Counted from the first letter of the stretch, positions 45,347 to 57,024 are shown. The stretch: 64,000 bases of DNA from Heterocephalus glaber (GCF_000247695.1 NW_004624784.1:10487188-10551187), one strand, 5' to 3'. The notes: a model not told the origin generated them from the sequence alone. Numbers and translations: made by a program.

Positions 45347-45432
45347 GGCCGGGAATTTAGTTCAGTGGTTTCACCGCCTGCTGAGCAAACACAAGGACCC
45401 GAGTTTGATCCCTGGTACCAAAAACTATATAT
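45347..45432 (+). mobile_element. ID-type tRNA-derived SINE
   Basis: 'gggccgggaatttagttcag', 'tggtttcaccgcctgctg' and 'gtttgatccctggtacc'. The duplication ATAGCATAGT flanks it at 45335-45344 and 45433-45442. The tail has a short TA expansion. Confidence 0.92.
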
Positions 45433-45633
45433 ATAGCATAGTATTCATGATATTGGAACCCAAAATCAGTACTATAATTATGAATTATGTTCTTACTTTG
45501 TGTTACCTTCCGCAAGGTGGACAAATACTTTTATAGATTTCTGAGAAGTTTCTTTGGTCGTTTATTCATCATCTCAGTGGTACGAAACAGGGATTATTTT
45601 TACACTCATTCTGCAGATAAGAAAACAGTCTTT

Positions 45634-45719
45634 TGGAGGAGATGTAGCTCCATGGTAGAGCACTTGCCTAGCATGTACAAGGCCCTGGGTTCAATTCCCA
45701 GTACTGTTAAAAAAAAAAT
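45634..45719 (+). mobile_element. ID SINE (older subfamily)
   Basis: 'gagatgtagctccatggtag', 'agcacttgcctagcatgtac' and 'gttcaattcccagtactg' then nine A. It has the standard rodent ID anticodon-arm sequence, unlike the two IDs just upstream. Confidence 0.88.
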
Positions 45720-45999
45720 TCTAGGCAACTCCAGCTCCTCTGGCCATGCACCTCCTCCTTCACCCCTAACTTCTTTTCTCTATTTCTGTTTTCATTCTTC
45801 TCTTCTATCAAAGCCAAGTGTCAGCTGATCCCACACCGAAAAAAAGATAGTCATACAAAGATGTTGATAATGGCCTCAGGTATTTACTCCTCCCAAGGAA
45901 ACTAGAGCATTTTATAGTAAACAGTGCTTAACATCAAAAAATGGGTTACTAACAGAGAGATTTCTAGTACTTTTAAAAGTCAGCTAGAATAATAATAAC

Positions 46000-46210
46000 A
46001 ATGATAAATACTCATGATTTATTGGGTTCCCATATTGCCAGACATAGATAATAAGCATTCTCTCTGTTCCTTTCATCAGCTTCACAAGGAAGATAATCTT
46101 CCCTCTATTCCGTAGAGACACCGAGGCCCTGAGAGTCTTTTTGCCCCTAAGTCATATAACCATCAAGTAATGAAGTGGAGTTTGAATTCCTGCTTCTCTA
46201 ATTCCTGGTA
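46000..46210 (-). mobile_element. MIR SINE
   Basis: 'catgatttattgggttccca', 'cagcttcacaaggaagataa', 'aagtaatgaagtggagtttg': antisense MIR. Confidence 0.75.
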
Positions 46211-46227
46211 ATAATTACAGTGGAGGA

Positions 46228-46430
46228 GCTGGGCACGGTGGCACACGCCTGTGATCCCAGCACTCTGGAAAGCTGAGGCAGGAGGATCACAAATTTGAGC
46301 TCGGCCTTGGCAAACAGTGACTTAGCAAAACTCTGTCTCAAAATACAAATTTTAAAAAGGGCCTGAGGATGGAGCTCAGTGAAAAGGCCCTGGGTTCAGT
46401 CATCAATACCGCAAAATTGTTATCATATTG
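46228..46430 (+). mobile_element. B1-ID composite SINE
   Basis: B1 ('gctgggcacggtggcacacg', 'gatcccagcactctggaaag'), linker, then an ID with an internal deletion ('gcctgaggatggagctcagt' to 'gggttcagtcatcaatac'). An 8-bp duplication, GTGGAGGA, lies at 46220-46227 and 46431-46438. Confidence 0.88.
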
Positions 46431-46739
46431 GTGGAGGATAATCAGCATCCTCTGGCCCCTAGGCATAGGGATGGCACCAGATTCAAGAAAGAGACAAGGA
46501 GGGGCTTGATTAAGAGAAATGACCTCTCCAGGCTCCCAAGCCTGAGCCCAGAGCACTGCCGAGATGGCTGAACTGCTACTCACGCCCATTCAGCCTGGCC
46601 CAGGAATGGGGGTCATCTTGGCATTGGAAATCCAAGCTGGCATGTATTCATCAGAGGAAACAAGATTGAAAACTAAGCAGCCCACATCATCAACCCTGTT
46701 TCTAACTGGAAGCTCAGTAGTGAGAACTCATTCATAAGT

Positions 46740-46830
46740 TAAATTTAAATTTGTATGAGGGCCTACTTTGTGCAAGGCACTGGTGGCTACATAGATGTGG
46801 TCCTATGGCCCCTAAAATTTAGTGTCCTAC
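46740..46830 (-). mobile_element. L2 LINE fragment
   Basis: 'gcctactttgtgcaaggcac' and 'ctacatagatgtggtcc' fit antisense L2. Confidence 0.55.
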
Positions 46831-46958
46831 CAAGGTATGGCTTCAAACACTTTTATCTATAAGCCAGCCTAAGAAATATACTTTACAAGTTAACCCCAAT
46901 ACATAGAACCCATCCACATACACACATAGCTGAAACAAATATTCACACAGCATTACCA

Positions 46959-47310
46959 GTCATCTTAGCCATTTTCCTGTCACTGAGACACAATACCCAG
47001 CACCTGCAACTTAAAGGAGAGGTTGATTTTTGGCTCATGGTTTCGGTCCATGGTTGTCAGGGTCTAAAGCAGAAACAAGATGGCAGAGGGGCCTGATGGA
47101 GGAAAAGCTGCAGTCCAGGAAGAAGAGAGCGAAGAGAGGAATGGGAGACAGAGATACACACTACCAGGTCAGGCCCTCAGTAACCCACCTCTTCTGACCA
47201 AGCCCCACTTCCTAATAGCACACTGGGCTACTGGGTTCACAATGGATGATCCAATCACCTTTCACACACATGAGAATTTGGAGGGACATTTTAGATCTAA
47301 ACCATAGCAC
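46959..47310 (-). mobile_element. ERVL-MaLR LTR (MST/ORR-like)
   Basis: Antisense copy: 'cctgtcactgagacacaata', 'gaaacaagatggcagagggg', 'aagccccacttcctaatagc', 'catgagaatttggagggaca', 'ctaaaccatagca'. Same family type as 1335-1699. Confidence 0.8.
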
Positions 47311-47499
47311 TAATCCTTACTATGTGTACTATTAAGAGTTCTATTGTTTTATTTTTTAAATACTGACTATGAACAACTGAAATGACTTTACAACAAACTT
47401 ATAGATCATCAGAAAACCTGGTAGCAGGAGAGGGAGTCTAATGAAGCACTAATGTTCCAGGAACTACTGGATTTATTAAATCACATGGTCTGAAGAATC

Positions 47500-47690
47500 T
47501 TTAATCCAGACTGCAGTCAGGAAGGACTTCCTGGAACAAAATGGCCTCTAAGCTGAGATATAAGTCTTAAAAAGGTAAGCAAAAGCCAATCACACGAGAT
47601 CTTTAAATCCTGCGAAGGAATTTAGACTTTATGCCGTGAACCATGAAAGCCACTGAAGGCTAACCAATAAGTATGGGAGTAATTAGAACT
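47500..47690 (-). mobile_element. L2 LINE fragment
   Basis: 'aggaaggacttcctggaaca', 'aatttagactttatgccgtg', 'gaaagccactgaaggctaac' follow antisense L2. Confidence 0.6.
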
Positions 47691-47959
47691 GTTGGCCAAT
47701 ATTCCAGTTCTTTATTTAGGACAGGGTTAATGCATTTCCCTTTCCCCTTTGAAGTTAGATGGAGCCATGGTAGTAGTTTGGTCTGATGACATGTAAGCCA
47801 AAGTAATGTGTTGGTGTCTGTGGAAGCTGAAGAGCCAGTGAACAATCTGCCATATTTATTTCTTCCTGCCACAGTGAAGGTGAAGATGGGACTCAGCAAT
47901 CCTAACTGATAGAGCATAAGGTGACACTGTTCATTAAACTTACAGATGGGTGCTTTAAA

Positions 47960-48135
47960 GAAAATTAAAACAGAGAAGGGGGATATCAAAGTATCCTGTG
48001 AGGACCTCGCTTTTGAGTAAGGAATTGAAGATGAAGGAAGGAGTTGGCCATATGGGTACCTGAAAAAAAAGCTTGCCAACTAAAAGGCATAGCAAGTGCA
48101 AAGGCCCTGAGACAGATGTGTGCCTGTCATTGGCT
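47960..48135 (-). mobile_element. L2 LINE fragment
   Basis: 'atagcaagtgcaaaggccct' with 'gagacagatgtgtgcctg' is a typical antisense L2 stretch. Confidence 0.5.
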
Positions 48136-49429
48136 GGATTGAGTAGGCAGTGTTTCCTAGACTTTCCAACTACGCAGTACTTTCTCAAGGAGGCACAACT
48201 TCTGAGACCATTGATCACAGAACTCTCTTGGAGAAGCAAGATCCTACCTTATCTCAGTTTGGAAAATGAGCCCTGAGTGGTTGAGGAACTCTTAGGAGCA
48301 GAATGGGCTTCATCTTTCAGAGATGTACTCAAAAGCTCACTTGCTGGGATCAGGAATCTGTGTGGCTTCTCTAAAAGTGGCATCACCTCCTACACCCAGA
48401 GATGACTGATTTCATCTCCCGCCTTGACTCTGTCCTGAGAAGCAACTTGCTTTAAGCAAACAAGTTGTATTGAGTTGTGAGGTTTTAAATCTTTCCTTGC
48501 TAAAAATAAACCTGCTGTGGAAAATCCCAAAAGATGAAGTGCATCCTTAACCTCAGGGGGTCACGCTCCTCTCCCTCTCATGCATGGAGCTGGGCTTCCA
48601 GCTCCTGTCATTAGCAGTGATGTGAGGTCAGGAGGGGTTGCCTGGCTGCTCTCAGCTACAGGGGCTGTTTGCTGATTTCCTGGGACCTTGGAGAAAACAA
48701 TATAAATTCTGCTTTAGAACAGTGCCTGTGTTTATTTATTAGTAATGATCCTCTCCTTGAGATTCTTGAATGCGAGTTTCTCCCCATAGTCCTAACACCA
48801 TCATCTCATCCCTGGTCACTCACAATGTCAGTGATCCAGAAGGTCCAGAAAATCAAGGTTGTGCTATCTCCCTCCCAGCCAGAATCAAAGGGCGGGGAGC
48901 CGACTCCCCATGTCCTTGCCAGGATTTCCAGGGAAAAGGCAGGAATCTTCAACTCCCAGAGGCAGTCTGCAGGGACAGCTGGGCACAGCTCGCCAGTGGC
49001 CACAGCAGCCATTCCATCTCTGCTGGCCTCTGGCTGAGGGGGGACTCAGCACCACACACATGCACATCATGGTAAGAGCTGCCACTGTGTGCTCTGTGCC
49101 ACGCTCTCTATGGAGGGCTGCGGTGGTTTTGATCTCTCTTTGCTCCAAAGTCACACACTGATTCTCAGGTGGTCTCCTGGTCACAGCAGGGACCTGATGC
49201 TACAGTCAGGTGGATGGGAACAACTGCAACTTCAGAACTGGAAAATGAGCTCAAGTTTCAAGCATTACTAAGCATTTTAGCCGCTTTGTCCTCACAGGTA
49301 ACATCACTTGAGCAGCTGCTGAATGAATAAAATATAGTCTCTCCCCACGAGGACAGATATATCTGTGCAGATACATCATATATATGCATTGTGTATATAT
49401 GCATGAATGAATGGTAAAGTATGATCCAT
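48136..49429. other. unannotated sequence
   Basis: Four ORFs of 99-122 codons overlap in all orientations at 48669-49184 in GC-rich DNA. None has a domain. Nothing else supported. Confidence 0.3.
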
Positions 49430-49640
49430 CATATGTGATGTATGCATGAAATCTTGAAGGAAGAATGACAGCTAAGGGGATATGCTATGAAAAGGAAGAG
49501 TCAGCAAGAACAAAGAAAACAGCATACGGAAAAACAAAGAGAATAACGTTTGTCTGGGCCTTAGAGGTTGAGTAGTGGACAGCATCTCAGACAAAGGGAG
49601 CAGCCTGTGCCAAGGCGTGAGGATGGACAGAGACTCAGCC
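49430..49640 (-). mobile_element. L2 LINE fragment
   Basis: 'aaacagcatacggaaaaaca' and 'gagcagcctgtgccaaggcg' resemble antisense L2. Confidence 0.4.
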
Positions 49641-49859
49641 TATGTCCACTGGACAGCACACACCATTTCCCACATAGCCAACTCTAAAGCTCCCAGGAAT
49701 CTGTTCTTTAGTCCATGTGCATGAGCTCTCACCATCTTCAGAAGAGTAGCTGCTTCTTCTGTCACTGTTCCCCAGGACTTCTGTCAGTTATCACCACAAA
49801 ATCATGTAGGCTAAAAGCCTGTGTCAAGCAGAGGGCCTACAGATAAGAATAATAATAAA

Positions 49860-50035
49860 CACTAATCACACCAAAAGACTTCTTGAACTCCTAATATATA
49901 GGAACTGACTGGCCTCTTCATCTAACATATTCCCCTTTAACTCCATGACCCAGGTATAACTGTTTCTATTTTATAGATGGAGGAATTGGAGCTCACACAG
50001 TCTCTACTGTAAGAAACTCACTAATAAACGTTATT
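49860..50035 (-). mobile_element. MIR SINE
   Basis: 'cctaatatataggaactgac', 'aactccatgacccaggtata' and 'tttatagatggaggaattgg'. Confidence 0.7.
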
Positions 50036-50064
50036 GTCCCCAGACAGTGATTCTATTTATTTGT

Positions 50065-50612
50065 ATTTGTCAGAGTCTCTAGAGGAATAGATGTGATTTA
50101 AAATATACTGTATGTAGGGTTGTACAAGGGATTTATGAGGTGGGCTCACGGGATGAGAACTGGAAGAGTCCCAGTAGCTCTTTTGCCATATCAGAGATGG
50201 AAGAATCCAAAAGAACTGTCTCCGTGTTGGACAGTCAGAGGATCCGAGGTCAAAGGTATGGGTCAAAGGCCGGGGAGCTCACTGCAGAGTCACTGGTATG
50301 TCTGTGTCAGACAACCAAAGAGTTAGAAGACTGAAGAGTCTGCTGTAGAAGCCTGAAGGAACAGGAAGCCAATGTCCAAAGGCAAAAGAAAAGACTGGAG
50401 CTCCTCTGTAGAAAAGAAAGACTACTTTCTTCTTTCCCTTTTTAGTCAATCCAGGCTACAAGCCGATTGGTTGGTGCCACCCACATCTGGGGTGGCTCTT
50501 CCTTCCTCAGTTTGCAGCCTACATGTCGATCATTCACAGACACACCCAGAACTTTGTTACTCTGCTAGGCATTTCTTACTCAAGTGAAGGTGACATATCA
50601 CAATTAAGACCA
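50065..50612 (+). mobile_element. ERVL-type LTR (MLT2-like)
   Basis: 'tttgtcagagtctctagagg', 'gggatttatgaggtgggctc', 'agccgattggttggtgccac', 'cattcacagacacacccaga' and 'gaaggtgacatatcacaatt' follow the order of a near full-length MLT2-like LTR. Confidence 0.65.
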
Positions 50613-51400
50613 CGTTATTTGATTAGTATGTACTCTCACCACACAAAAACCAATTCATAATCAGACTAAACTACCTAGTATTTATTGGGTTCTTACTCTG
50701 AGTATACAGAGGAAGCATTATCCAAATAAAACAAAAGTTAGATAAATTTGAACTATGAGGCCATCACCCTAAGTTGAACTGACCTGTCCATCTCCCCAAC
50801 AAGGCCAGCCTGGCCAGGGAGACTGAACTATTCAAAATATAGTGGACAGAATATCCATTTCCACCACTCCCAAAGGGCTGGTCATAATATTTCCAGTCTG
50901 TTGGCCCGAACTCCCTCTTTTGAGTATGGCCACTGCCATGGCGACTTTTCTATTCTTTGTGCATTATGCCTAAGCAGCATCATTTCTGATTAACACATGC
51001 TGCCTGTAGGTGTGTTAATACATTCAATCAGGCTACTGTCAAGTTGTGCCGCCCAGGGAACCATTCTGCCTCCTGAAGGTGACTTTGCATGTCTGCTTTG
51101 TACAGATCTTAGTTCTCTCATCTACAGATTCTTGGGAGATGCTTCACTTTAGCCGGCCTCTGCCATGCAGGCACCATCAAGAAAAAATTACCAAACATGC
51201 CAGAAACCAATGGGCTTTACTGGAGCAAAAATATCCTGCAGAGGAGCTGAAATTGGAGGGATGGGTTGGACCATGGAGCATCAAACACCAGTATTATCAC
51301 TATCCAAGTGACATCTTAAGGCCACTATTATGCTGGATACTGCATGGGAAAAAGACAAAGTATGTGTGTCCACTTATCTATCTGCCTATCCTCTATCTAG
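50613..51400. other. unannotated sequence
   Basis: A 136-codon ORF (51046-51456) runs into the CA repeat and has no domain. Confidence 0.3.
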
Positions 51401-51401
51401 A

Positions 51402-51439
<38 letters not shown>
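51401..51439. repeat. (AC)n microsatellite
   Basis: About 18 AC units with one ATAC interruption. Confidence 0.97.
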
Positions 51440-51445
<6 letters not shown>

Positions 51446-51959
51446 ACCCTTTATAAGCTTTCATACTAGAGCAGACATTACTATATTAGCAGTGGGATCA
51501 TTTATTCATTTCTAAACTCACTTATTCATTCTGCATATATTTTTAATGCCCTCTAAGGTACCATTCTCACAAAGTCATCTTCTACTTTAATTGTGACTCC
51601 ATCTCTTCTCAGTTTTAACATCAGATGGTACAGATTCAGAAGAGGCAGGGAGAAGAAGTGTTATCCCCTAAGCAGACGGTCCTCGCTGCCTCTACTCCGA
51701 AACTGGCACTGAAGTGGGATGAGTACGAAAGATAAGACCATACATTATTCCCACCCCAAATCCAAAGCCTCTTAGGGTTGAGAAAAGTGGGACAGGTGCA
51801 ATTTGAATCTGATCTGGAATTGGAATTTTAGACTTGACTAAACTGTGGGGTTTTTGTGGGGTTTTTTCCAAATAAATCAGAGATGTTGCTTGAGGTGTCA
51901 AGGGGCAGAAAAGAAACCTAGGTAAAGATAGACACTGGAAAATAAGAAATTAAACCAAG
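51440..51959. other. unannotated sequence
   Basis: No supported element. Confidence 0.3.
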
Positions 51960-52204
51960 TCTATGGATATTTACATGACTTTCTATCAGTCCAGTTCTTC
52001 CCAACCTCACACCCCCAACTGTGGTTTGAGTCACCATCATTTCTCACCTGGACCCCTGAAAAGATCTCCTTATAGGTTCATTTTCATCTACACTTGCCCT
52101 GATCTACTTCACTTTTCAGAGAAGTCAGTCTGGTTTTTGAAAAGCTTATGGTCCTGTTACTTCACTGCTAAAAATCCTCCATTGCTCTGGGTAAAGACAC
52201 GTTT
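51960..52204 (+). mobile_element. L2 LINE fragment
   Basis: 'acttgccctgatctacttca' and 'aaaatcctccattgctctgg' read like the L2 3' region in sense. Confidence 0.45.
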
Positions 52205-52400
52205 GGGAACTGGAGTCACTGGTTAATCTTGGCTTTTTTTTGTACTAGTTGTTTGGAAGTTGTTGGCTCTATCTCTGCACCTAGGTATCTCAGTAAAATT
52301 GGGATAATAATGGAACCAACTCCTGAAAGGACAGGGGTGTGAATCAAATGAGTATGTTTTCCCTCTTAGGACAGTGCCCAGCACACAGCAAACACTGTGT
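52205..52400 (+). mobile_element. MIR SINE
   Basis: 'ggagtcactggttaatcttg', 'gtaaaattgggataataatg', 'acagtgcccagcacacagca': MIR sense. Confidence 0.75.
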
Positions 52401-52401
52401 A

Positions 52402-52415
52402 CTGCCCCCTGCTGT
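52402..52415 (-). promoter_or_regulatory. CTCF-like motif
   Basis: ACAGCAGGGGGCAG on the minus strand matches the core CCASYAGRKGGCRS at 13 of 14 positions by my count. It lies at the 3' end of a MIR. Confidence 0.4.
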
Positions 52416-52529
52416 TCTATTTTAGGGAGATGCATAGCTGGAGCTTAGTTAAAGACTGGAGTGGGCTGCCAGGTAGGACTGGAGAGAAGGGGTCTCTTAC
52501 AGCCTCATACCTCCCACTGAACCTGACAG

Positions 52530-52620
52530 ATAGGAGCCTGGAATGTTGGAAGTTTCAGTAAATATTTATTAATAGGTGGAGAATTGGATGGACAGATGGA
52601 TAAAAGAATGAGATAAAACC
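52530..52620 (+). mobile_element. L2 LINE 3' tail
   Basis: 'cagtaaatatttattaatag' followed by 'ggatggacagatggataaaa' resembles the L2 tail. Confidence 0.5.
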
Positions 52621-52958
52621 CTCCTCTGAAACAAAGGCTTTTGGCCCAAGGCCTTGAGTGCTGCTTGCACAAGACCCTGATGCCATCTGTGCATCTCCCC
52701 TTGCTCTGCTCTAAAGGCTGCATGGAAGGGGGTTCAGTAACTTAGCAACAAGGGCAGCTTCTATAGAGACAAAGCCACAGACAATAAGATCAGGTGCTGG
52801 GTCCCACCCTGCACTGGAGTGCAGAGCTGTGCAAACAGCAGCCTGGCCTCTGCCTTGGGCCATCTGTAGGCCTTGACGCTGCTCTTAGGAGCAGGTCTGG
52901 CCCACACTTACCTGAGGTTGAGTGTAAGGAATATTTGTACTAGTCAAGACTGATCTTT

Positions 52959-52972
52959 CTGGTAGAGGGCAG
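52959..52972 (+). promoter_or_regulatory. CTCF-like motif
   Basis: CTGGTAGAGGGCAG matches the core at 12 of 14 positions by my count and shares its first 11 bases with the site at 12666. Confidence 0.3.
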
Positions 52973-53630
52973 AATCACAGTGTGCTCAGGGAGATCACAG
53001 GACAGGATGCCCTTAGAGATGTCTCCACAAGCAAGGGAAACTAGGAGATGGGAGACCTGGGTAGCCAAGGCTCAACAGTGAGGGGGAAAAAAGCTAAGTA
53101 AAGGGATAAGAGGGACTTTGCAAAAGACCATATATACAAAAGATAGCTATAATATGAGACCCCAGGCTGGTTCTCAGAGAAGAACTCAGACTCCTTCATA
53201 GACCTCAGAGGGAATGAGGGGAGGGGAGATTTGTTATGGCAGGAAAGACAAAGACAAACAAACACATTTGACCAGAATAGAATATGCACAACAAGATGCC
53301 CACAAAGGCAGGAAAAGATGTGGATGCCAGTGGCCACCTCAGCTGCTGACTCATTGAAACATTGCTCTAGGCCTTGCTCTTCCATTTGTAAAAAGACAGG
53401 ATGCACTAGGTGATCCACACGGTCCCTGGCAGAGGCACTGACCATAAATCCATACCAGCACCCACCCCACTCCAAACAAGGATTTAGTCGTTTGTTTTCT
53501 ATAAAATCTCAAATTCTTTTTTTCAGCTCCATTCTCCTCTGACCAAGCCAATTTTACCTGTGGCTCGCTTGGAAGACACAGGAACCCAGACACTGGCATA
53601 CCCAACCACCCCCTCGCCTGCTACTATATA

Positions 53631-53650
53631 TATAAGCCAGCTGGCTTATA
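53631..53650. repeat. 20-bp perfect palindrome
   Basis: TATAAGCCAGCTGGCTTATA is self-complementary across its full length, with an E-box-like CAGCTG at the centre. It lies some 40 bases before a LINE-1 5' end. Confidence 0.85.
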
Positions 53651-53686
53651 AATGCTGCTCACCAGAGTGTGAGATGTCTTCAGGAA

Positions 53687-55355
53687 CAAAACTGCTATAT
53701 AGATTCAATGCAATCCCAATTGAAATCCCAGCAGCATACTTCACAGACCTTGAGAAAACAATCCAAAAATTAATTTAGAACAAGAAGAGACCTAGAACAG
53801 CAAAAGCAATTCTAGGCAACAGAGACATGGCAGGGAGAGTATCACAACCCCCAACTTGAAACTATACTACAAAGCTACTTGATAAAAACAGCATGGTACT
53901 GGCAAAGAAACAGACCTGAGGACCAATGGAACAGATTAGAAGATGCAGAAACAACTCCAGACACACTCAGCCATCTCATCTTTGACAAAGGAGCCAAACA
54001 CCCTCACTGGAGGAAAGATAGCCTGTTTAATAAATGGTGCTGGAAAAATTGAGTTTCAACTTGTCAAAGATTAAAACTACACCTATATCTCTCACCATGC
54101 ACTAAACTAAAATCAAAATGGATTAAAGATCTAAATATTAAAACAGAAACACTGAACCGGGTGGAACAGAGGTTAGGTAGAACTCTTGAAGACATTGGTG
54201 TAGGAAAAGATTTTATGAACAAAACCTCAGTTGCCCATGAACTAGCACAAACAATCAACAAGTGGGATCTCTTCTTATTAAAAAGCTTCTGCACAGCAAG
54301 AGAAACCACCAACAGTGTGAAGAGACAACCCACAATGTGGGAAAAAATCTTCACCTGCTGTTCCTCAGACAAAGGTCTACTATCTAGAATCTATAAAGAA
54401 CTTAAAAAAATCAGACCTCCCAAATTGAAAGACCCAATCCAAAAACGGGCATCTGAAATGAACAGACATTTCTCAGACAAAGAAGTAAAAATAGCAAATA
54501 AACATATGAAAAAATGTTCAGCATCACTGGTCATTCAAGAGACGCAAATGAAAACAATGCTGAAATTCCACCTCACCCCAGAAAGAATGGCTGCTATCAT
54601 GAAATCAACCAATAACAAATGCTGGCAGACTGTGGGGAAAGAGGAACCCTGCTCCACTGCTGGTGGGAGTGTAGACTGGTGCAACTACTGTGGAAATCAG
54701 TATGGAGAGACCTCAAAGGACTAGGACTGGAAGTCCCATTTCACCCCACTATTCCACTGCTGGGGATCTTCCCCAAAGAATTAAAAGAATCATACCACAG
54801 TGATATATGTGCACCCATGTTCATAGCAGCACAGTTTGTGATAACTAAAACTTGGAAGGAGCCCAGATGCCCATCAACTGGAGATTGGATAAAGAAAATG
54901 TGGTTTTTTTATAAGATGGAGTACTACTCAGCCATAAAGAATGAGAAATTAGAGACATTTATAGCTAAGTGGATGCACATTGAGGCGATACTCTTAAGTG
55001 AAATAAATAGGACACACATGTATAAATACCAAATAGTTTCTCTAGTGTGAGAAACTGAAAGTGTAAATAAGGACTAAAAGGTATAATAGGTAATGTGAAA
55101 TAGGAAGAAAAGGGGCAAAGGGGAGGGGGAAGTGGGAGGGGTAGGGGAAAGGAAAGAAGGGAATGGGATTAATATGAGAAAATGAAAAAATGGAAACAAA
55201 GTCTTTGTAAATAGGGAGGGATGGAGGGGTTGAGGGGAGGGCAGGGGAGTGGGGAAAAATAAGAACCAAGAGAGATTATGTAAAGGTGCAAATTTCTAAC
55301 GATGAATGTCATTACATTGTTTATGTAAAATGTACCAATAAAATTAATTTTAAAA
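53687..55355 (+). mobile_element. 5'-truncated LINE-1
   Basis: It starts inside ORF2 at the LLYRFNAIPIEIPAAYFTDL block, after the reverse-transcriptase palm. It keeps the C-terminal domain ([40 protein letters not shown]), a purine-rich 3' UTR (55085-55255) and a 3' end at 'tgtaccaataaaatt'. Breaks include an in-frame stop near 53776 and a frameshift near 54640-54720. No clear target duplication was found. Confidence 0.93.
54161..55050 (+). pseudogene. LINE-1 ORF2 C-terminal remnant in two frames
   Basis: One frame (54161-54724, 187 codons) carries [20 protein letters not shown] and the region before the cysteine-rich motif. Another (54619-55050, 143 codons) carries [20 protein letters not shown], the C-H-W-C part, and the final tail. 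The shift between them shows an indel. No function is expected. Confidence 0.9.
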
Positions 55356-56339
55356 AACTGGGAAGCTTCAAGGTCTCTGGATTCTAAAGGACACTAACCG
55401 GGACTTTTGAATCCGGCACCCGACTCCACTGCGTGTGTTAGAAATTCAAGGCCCAGGGAGGGAATCAAAGGCTAAGCTGACTCTGGATGACATCTTGGTT
55501 ATTGTGATGGAGACAGAAGTGAGTTGGACCTGTGTTCAATATTAGGGCACAGTTCTAGTGGGACCTGTCCAGCCTCGTTAGTCACTGGTAAAACCATAGG
55601 TGGAGGGCTTGGGGCAGGGCCAAGGGCAAGGGCAAGCTGGGGCTGGTGCGGGTGGCTACAGAGCACAGGATTCAATGAGACTGTAGCAGTAGAGCCTGCA
55701 GATCCACCTGCTCCCTCCCCAGCCCTAAGAAACCTGTGCTGAAGGAGAGACCATGGCAGGGAAAGCCTGCCAAAAGGTGGCCACGCGTAATGAGGCAATA
55801 AACGGGGTAATTACTGGGTAATTCCTGGCCCTCCAAGTGTCCAGAAAGCCAAGGGTGAGAGAACTTGGCCAACACACGGCCCTACAGCTCCCGTGAGCTG
55901 CTAGCCCAGCTGAAAATTAGACAGTGGATGGGTCAGGGTGAGGCCGCTCTGTGCACATGCATTTCATCTTTTCTTTGCTGCTCTTGCCTTTCCCCCTCCT
56001 TCTGGCTCTGCTTCAAGGCTGTTGGAAAGCTCCCTAGGCCTGGGCACTGGCTGGCAAAGAGAGGCTGTTTCATAGTCCAGTCGTTTTTGAAGACCAGCCC
56101 CAGCCCAGTCCCGCTTGCTGCACCCCACAGAGCCCAGTACCTGAGCTCACTGCAGGAGGCAGCTGCTTGCAAAACTCCCAAATCCAGGGCCAGCACTGTT
56201 CAATGGTGTCGCTGTAGGCTAGGGACTTGGAGTCAGAATGCAGCTTCTTTGCAAGTGCCTTCTCCCTTCTCCTGTGAACTCCAGGTGCCTTGGCAACTTG
56301 TAGTTCCTTTCTTCCGGTTGGAAAAGTTGGGCTACTTAA
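55356..56339. other. unannotated GC-rich sequence
   Basis: A 159-codon plus-strand ORF (55865-56344) and opposing ORFs have no domains. Codon use does not favour one strand. Confidence 0.3.
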
Positions 56340-56834
56340 CCTAGAAAAATATGAGCATGTTTTTAAATAACCAAATGGAACTATGGAAGCCATTGAGGAA
56401 AATGGGTTCATTTACTTTGGTTGAGGGTAGGGTGGAGATTTGGGAGGAATGTGGAAATGAGCCTAATAATATTTTTTATTGTCTTTTATAGGTCGTATGT
56501 CATTTTGTTAGTTTGGGAACATTAAAAATGTATAACATAGAGCTTGTATTGCTCACAAAACGATCCTCTTTGGCATATTAAAATTTAAAGTATAGTTTAT
56601 CCAGGCAGTAATTACACTTTTACTAATTGAATTTACCCTTAAATATTTCAAAGTTTTGTAATAAACTGAGCTACAAGATACTGAGCCTCAAGATATTTGC
56701 ATTCAATAGTGTTTTAGAAATAGGCAAAACCTTGAGAAGGAAAATAATCACCAGCATTAAAGTGGAAAAAGATTTTTTTTCTGGCATTTTTTATTGTTAA
56801 AAAATACAAGAAGCACAACAGTATGTGACATGGT
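56340..56834. promoter_or_regulatory. AT-rich block, possible conserved non-coding DNA
   Basis: A repeat-poor AT-rich stretch ('ggcagtaattacacttttac', 'ttaaatatttcaaagttttg'). It could be an enhancer or an old decayed repeat. Confidence 0.2.
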
Positions 56835-56990
56835 CCTTTACTATAATATAGGGCTAATTTACATGGATTACCTCATTTGATCTTCACAACAAAAATCTAA
56901 GCAAAAAAAAAAAAGGTATGTGCCTTTAAAAATATGGAAAATGGAAATCAGAGTAGCTGAGTGGCTTTCCCACGGTCACACAGTAATAAT
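56835..56990 (-). mobile_element. MIR SINE
   Basis: 'tggattacctcatttgatct', 'tcacaacaaaaatctaagc' and 'cccacggtcacacagtaata': antisense MIR with an inserted A run. Confidence 0.75.
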
Positions 56991-57024
56991 TTAGTTTATC
57001 TTCTGACCCCAAATTCACTGTCAG

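Larger units (their letters stand above)
52621..53686. other. unannotated sequence
   Basis: A 144-codon minus-strand ORF (53475-53041) has no recognised domain. Bases 53620-53650 carry a short 'tataagccagctggcttata' palindrome. Confidence 0.3.

Noticed and set aside
53687..53700. Short AAAACTG match at both ends of the LINE-1 as a target duplication
   Set aside because: The 5' copy is part of the ORF2 sequence itself (the KLLY codons).
55865..56344. 159-codon plus-strand ORF
   Set aside because: GC-rich chance ORF; ORFs on the other strand overlap it and no domain is seen.
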